Assembly: GCA_964649415.1 (NCBI GenBank)
Contig: CAZYSK010000050.1
Coordinates: forward strand, 1-42,951
Direction: 5' to 3'
Length of the DNA stretch: 42,951 nucleotides
Origin: CAZYSK01 sp964649415
GTDB lineage: Bacteria; Chloroflexota; Anaerolineae; B4-G1
In this document: piece after piece, positions 40,801 to 42,951 of the stretch
Numbering within the stretch: position 1 is the stretch's first letter
How the letters are laid out: each line of letters opens with the position of its first letter
Translations under genes and position numbers: made by a program
The notes under the pieces: generated by a model
What the model was told of the DNA's origin: nothing
Seen by the model: the letters and a program-made list of their open reading frames with translations, nothing else
The model's database searches: none

Positions 40801-42135
40801 ATCAACATCTATCTCTGGTTCGACATCATCGCTAACTTCGGGCTGGACATGTACGTCATGCGGGAGGTCGCCCGGGACCGCGCCAACGCGCGGCGGATCT
40901 TCGTCAACGCGACGGTGCTGCGCCTGTTGCTGTACGTGACGGTGCCCCTGGCGCTGGGCGGCTTCCTGGCCGGGCGGCAGGCACTGGGCGACCCGCTGGC
41001 CGCGGAGACGGTGTGGGCGGTCGTGTTGCTCTACCTGGGCCTGCTGCCGTTCACCATCGCCAACAGCCTGACGGCGCTCTTCCGGGCTTTCGAGAAGCAC
41101 GAGATCCCGGCCGCGATTCAGACCGTGACCACAATCATCAAGGTGATGTTGGGCGTGCTGGTGTTGGTGAGCGGATTGGGGATCGTGGGCCTGGCAGGGG
41201 CCTCGATCCTGACCAACTCGGCGACGATGGTGATCCTGGCGGTCCTGGCGCGGCGGTTGATATGGGCCGGGTCGCCGCGTGCCGGGGAACGGGTCGAGGT
41301 GCCCTTGCAGCGCGAGATGCTGGTCGAGAGCTGGCCGTTGATGGCGTCCTTGCTGTTACAGCAGTTGTTCCCCGGGGTCAACGTGCTGCTCCTGCAGCGC
41401 TTGCAGGGCGATGCGGTCGTGGGCTGGTACGACGCCGCCCGCAAGTGGGTGGACGCGCTGAACATCGTTCCTTCCTTCTTCACGTTCGCGGTCTTCCCGG
41501 TGATGTCAAGGCAGGCCGCTCAGGACCGGTCTGGCCTGCGGCGCTCGTACGCGCTATCCGTCAAGATGCTGACGATGCTGGCGCTGCCGGTGGCCGTGGT
41601 CATCACGATCCTGGCGACGCCGTTGGTGGGACTGCTCAGCGGGCGAGAGTTTCTGCCGCACGGCGCTATCGTGCTGCGGCTGCTGGTCTGGTCCATCGTC
41701 TTCGGCTGGATCAACAGCCTGACGAACTACGTGCTGATCGCGCTCAATCGCCAGCGGTACGTGCTCCTGGCCTCGGGCGCGCGCGTCGTGTGCACCGTGG
41801 CCGCGAACCTGCTCCTGGTGCGCGCGTTCAGCTACATCGCTTCGGCCTGGATCATCATCGGTGGCGAGTTCCTGCTGGTCGTGCTGTTCTACGCCGATCT
41901 GCGCCGCCACGTGGGGCCGGTGAGGTGGGGGGCGCTGCTGTGGCAGACGGCGCTGGCGGCGCTGCTGATGGGCGGTGTGGTCTGGGGCATCTCAGTCTTT
42001 AGCCCGGCGCTGGCGCTCGTGGTGGGCATGATCACGTATCCGGTGGCGCTGGTGGGCCTGCGCGCGCTGACGCCGGAGGAGTTGCGGGCATTGGCGCCGC
42101 TGCTGCCGGCACGCTTGCGCGCGCGACTGACTTGA
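37864..42135 (+). CDS. YfhO-like membrane protein fused to a Wzx/MATE-type flippase
   Basis: 1423 residues, coupled by ATGA overlap to the GT2 gene. About residues 1-930 look like YfhO/GT-C-type: membrane spans interrupted by 'NGQHSALYPLSVVFYVLP' and 'AGHAENTYFVLLV', then a large extracytoplasmic beta-rich part ('SWLVLADAYFPGWKAYV') and a final span. From about residue 935 ('RRVAKNSLAPIVINLFSRS') the sequence is a polysaccharide flippase (MVIN/Wzx type) with about 12-14 spans, including 'MARILGPVGNGRYATAINIY'. YfhO-like proteins add sugars from lipid carriers outside; flippases move lipid-linked glycans across. Fusion would couple the two steps. Residues 490-505 are encoded by a C-rich heptamer repeat (39333-39378), a possible later insertion in a loop. 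Confidence 0.85.
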   Translation: MSRLKRSGVWLDLAIIVLLLLLPLLLFAPVALGHRTLLPADSLFLFEPYRTAAWGGSSEVPEIAGVAFPHNHLISDLILENYAWKRFLVEALRGQSLPLWDPYVFAGHPFLANGQHSALYPLSVVFYVLPLWRAYGVFAWLQLGLAGAFAYLFARVLGIRRLGGLIAGITFQFSGFMLVSVVHPMIIAAASWLPFILAMIELLVQQRPALGRRPATLPWALLGALGLGCQMLAGHAENTYFVLLVTALYVAWRLAYLFVRSLVEGRGGKLALKRLARPVLWVALMVVLGLALGAVQFVPLYEVVAGSFRGGEAAASLEQVRGWAYPPRRLITFGVPNFFGNPAHHGYFDLFTWRWTPALEFADGQYIDWGVKNYVEGGAYLALLPLFLALIAVLRWLGPYAARVRAYLSRTTGDGARSQVSSVAAAGHSVPFFALLALFSLGCVFGTPIYALVYALPLLKQSHSPFRWVFPLTLSVAVLAGFGAGMVPAGKSQGSNPKPQTPRPGTGRARWGGRIRDLVLLGTSPALEAWLAALAFWGGLLTVTGLILSRVLFVRVESLVERAFRSLALAPTAFLDHRAFYSYEFKWVALFGLLLMGTGIVLRVSRCPIFVRRRPVWEFLAVGLLVLDFVTFGAGFHAAVDPALLDYTPPVVAFLHQDTSLWRYATFTPPGTTKTMNANVGMFYDLQCVAGYDSLFSRQYAETMALIEEQDELQYNRIASFSEWSSLDSPLLDLLNVKYVITEVEIPNPKYQLVYQDDAVRVYENLAVAPRAFTLPASATVETDDFAAAVQVYDPRQYVIWDAGDSNLDGGTAQPASLVPQVVSSYGMNEVEVDVQTSERSWLVLADAYFPGWKAYVRPQGAGAEMEEQAEIHRVNGVLRGVPVEGGAWTVRFKYSPDSVKVGAFVSFIAGMAVLFLTGLYVWRFFYREEDDASTVRRVAKNSLAPIVINLFSRSIEMAFAALMARILGPVGNGRYATAINIYLWFDIIANFGLDMYVMREVARDRANARRIFVNATVLRLLLYVTVPLALGGFLAGRQALGDPLAAETVWAVVLLYLGLLPFTIANSLTALFRAFEKHEIPAAIQTVTTIIKVMLGVLVLVSGLGIVGLAGASILTNSATMVILAVLARRLIWAGSPRAGERVEVPLQREMLVESWPLMASLLLQQLFPGVNVLLLQRLQGDAVVGWYDAARKWVDALNIVPSFFTFAVFPVMSRQAAQDRSGLRRSYALSVKMLTMLALPVAVVITILATPLVGLLSGREFLPHGAIVLRLLVWSIVFGWINSLTNYVLIALNRQRYVLLASGARVVCTVAANLLLVRAFSYIASAWIIIGGEFLLVVLFYADLRRHVGPVRWGALLWQTALAALLMGGVVWGISVFSPALALVVGMITYPVALVGLRALTPEELRALAPLLPARLRARLT
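39333..39378. repeat. CAAATCC/CAAACCC heptamer repeat inside the YfhO-flippase gene
   Basis: About six imperfect copies of CAAATCC or CAAACCC run in-frame from 39333 to 39378, encoding a Ser/Asn/Pro/Lys-rich hydrophilic stretch (residues about 490-505) between two membrane segments. It is unlike the surrounding GC-rich coding sequence. Confidence 0.7.
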
Positions 42136-42155
42136 CGGTTTTCCCTGGCAGGGTG

Positions 42156-42563
42156 TCACGGCTCCACGCGTGTGACGTCGGCTATGCGATCGAAGTCGTG
42201 GTCGAACGAGTAAAGTTCCGTGTAGTCCCCATGGACTACCTCGGCGGCAATAAGCGCGTCGGAAAAGTCTATACGATGCTCAGCGTAGAGGTGAATCGCG
42301 TCCCGGACCAGGGATTTCCGGGCCATGGCAGTGCCTTTCAGCGAGATGACATCATGGGCGAAACGCGCGATGCGCTCACGTGGCCAGCGATAGAAGCTCT
42401 GGAGGGTCCAGACGACGTCGCTGAGCGTCACTTCCGGCAGATAGACCTCTTCCTTGCCAGCCTGGATGCGAGAGAAGAGGGCCTGGCAGCGCTCTGCCTG
42501 CTCGGGAGGATCGTCGAGCAGAAAACGGAGGACCACGTTGGCGTCAATCACTCTGCATTTCAC
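42156..42563 (-). CDS. vapC: PIN-domain toxin (VapC-type)
   Basis: 135 residues from GTG 42563, preceded by GAGGAGG; longer in-frame starts would lie inside the antitoxin gene. PIN-domain acidic residues are visible: 'RVIDANVVLRFLLDD' (first Asp), 'PEVTLSDVVW' (Glu), 'DFSDALIAA' (Asp) and 'LYSFDHDFDRI' (Asp). VapC toxins are Mg-dependent RNases that cut tRNA or rRNA when freed from antitoxin. Its start overlaps the antitoxin end by 20 bases. Confidence 0.9.
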   Translation of the reverse strand: MKCRVIDANVVLRFLLDDPPEQAERCQALFSRIQAGKEEVYLPEVTLSDVVWTLQSFYRWPRERIARFAHDVISLKGTAMARKSLVRDAIHLYAEHRIDFSDALIAAEVVHGDYTELYSFDHDFDRIADVTRVEP

Positions 42564-42807
42564 GCACGACCTCCTCAGCAATGGCCCGGCGTACGTGCTC
42601 TCGTGTCTCCTTCCAGGCGACGGTGGGGCCTTCCATTTGCAGTGCCCCACGCCATTGCAGGAAGTCCCCTGAGAGCGGTTCCAATTCCGCCTTGCCTTCG
42701 CGCAGGATGAAGAGCACTTTTCCGCCAGGTTCGAGCCCTAGAGCCTGGCGCACCGGTTTGGGGATAGTTAGCTGTCCTTTGGAAGAAACCTTGGCCGTCC
42801 AGATCAT
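42544..42807 (-). CDS. vapB: AbrB/MazE-type antitoxin (VapB)
   Basis: 87 residues, ATG at 42807 with AAGGAG upstream. The N-terminus 'AKVSSKGQLTIPKPVRQALGL' is a swapped-hairpin AbrB DNA-binding domain, as in VapB/MazE antitoxins; the acidic/helical C-terminus would bind and block the PIN toxin. It is cotranscribed with, and translationally coupled to, the toxin gene. Its promoter carries three identical operator-like sites, suggesting repression by the antitoxin-toxin complex. Confidence 0.9.
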   Translation of the reverse strand: MIWTAKVSSKGQLTIPKPVRQALGLEPGGKVLFILREGKAELEPLSGDFLQWRGALQMEGPTVAWKETREHVRRAIAEEVVREMQSD

Positions 42808-42818
42808 AGTTTGACTCC

Positions 42819-42882
42819 TTACCTGTACATATTCTCCTTACTTCTTGTTGTCTATTTTACCTGTAGATGGATTACCTGTCAA
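42819..42882 (-). promoter_or_regulatory. vapBC promoter with three ACAGGTAA operator-like repeats
   Basis: Minus strand promoter: TTGACA (42882-42877), 17-base spacer, TAAAAT (42859-42854). ACAGGTAA (plus strand TTACCTGT) occurs at 42872-42879 touching the -35, 42857-42864 over the -10, and 42819-42826 just before the ribosome binding site. Identical repeats placed over both promoter elements suggest autorepression by the AbrB-type antitoxin. Confidence 0.7.
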
Positions 42883-42951
42883 GGGGCGGGCACGGTGGGA
42901 TGTTCGAAGCAGAACGTGACGTTCGCATCAACCCCCGGATCGAGCAAAGCT
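42879..42951 (-). CDS. Possible C-terminal end of an unidentified minus-strand gene
   Basis: A frame entering from the right edge encodes about 23 residues and ends at TGA 42879-42881, just ahead of the vapB promoter. Too short to identify or to be sure it is coding. Confidence 0.2.
   Translation of the reverse strand, partial: ALLDPGVDANVTFCFEHPTVPAP

Overview
The window is a GC-rich bacterial chromosome segment with frequent GTG starts and dense gene packing. No rRNA, tRNA or marker gene fixes the taxonomy. The mix of families (DUF951, FmdB-type zinc ribbon, SpoIIIAA/R3H ATPase beside tmk, duplicated pst clusters, YfhO-like giant membrane protein, lipoproteins rather than classic Gram-negative envelope genes) and the REP-like hairpin repeats suggest a Chloroflexota (Anaerolineae-like) genome. 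That is an inference from gene style, not a proof.

Layout. 1-1959: PAP2-like membrane protein, a truncated glycosyltransferase remnant and surE. 2050-16527: a double phosphate-uptake locus. Unit 1 sits behind a PhoP/PhoB-type box and encodes an SPFH protein, two related solute-binding proteins (one fused to a VWA domain), a membrane coiled-coil protein, PstC (with an extra extracytoplasmic coiled-coil insert), PstA, PstB and PhoU, but no ordinary PstS. Unit 2 encodes PstS, PstC, PstA, two different PstB proteins whose defects fall in the same predicted ATP site, and PhoU. 16742-23053: nucleotide metabolism and housekeeping (purA, gmk, DUF951, MGDG-synthase-like glycosyltransferase, FmdB-like zinc ribbon, tmk, SpoIIIAA/R3H ATPase). 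23085-25057: a type II restriction-modification pair of visibly lower GC. 25193-27267: pdxT, pdxS and a THEP1-like NTPase. 27404-31257: a spermidine-synthase-like membrane protein, a lipoprotein-type isoaspartyl methyltransferase and an SRPBCC protein. 31324-31450: a MITE-like element. 31557-34092: a DsbA-like/cyclophilin fusion interrupted by an in-frame UGA exactly at the first Cys of the CxxC site, followed by a SECIS-like hairpin, then a PrsW-family protease. 34158-36955: DedA, and a roadblock / V4R / response-regulator signalling cluster. 37118-42135: a polyprenol-phosphate glycosyltransferase and a 1423-residue YfhO-flippase fusion. 42156-42882: a VapBC-type toxin-antitoxin pair with three operator-like repeats.

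The most interesting items are the probable selenoprotein (UPAC active site) fused to cyclophilin; the PstB pair that looks like a heterodimeric ATPase with one degenerate site; the Pho-box-controlled SPFH/VWA-binding-protein version of the Pst system; a pdxS gene that seems to need an AUA start; and a family of hairpin repeats with a compensatory stem change between two loci.
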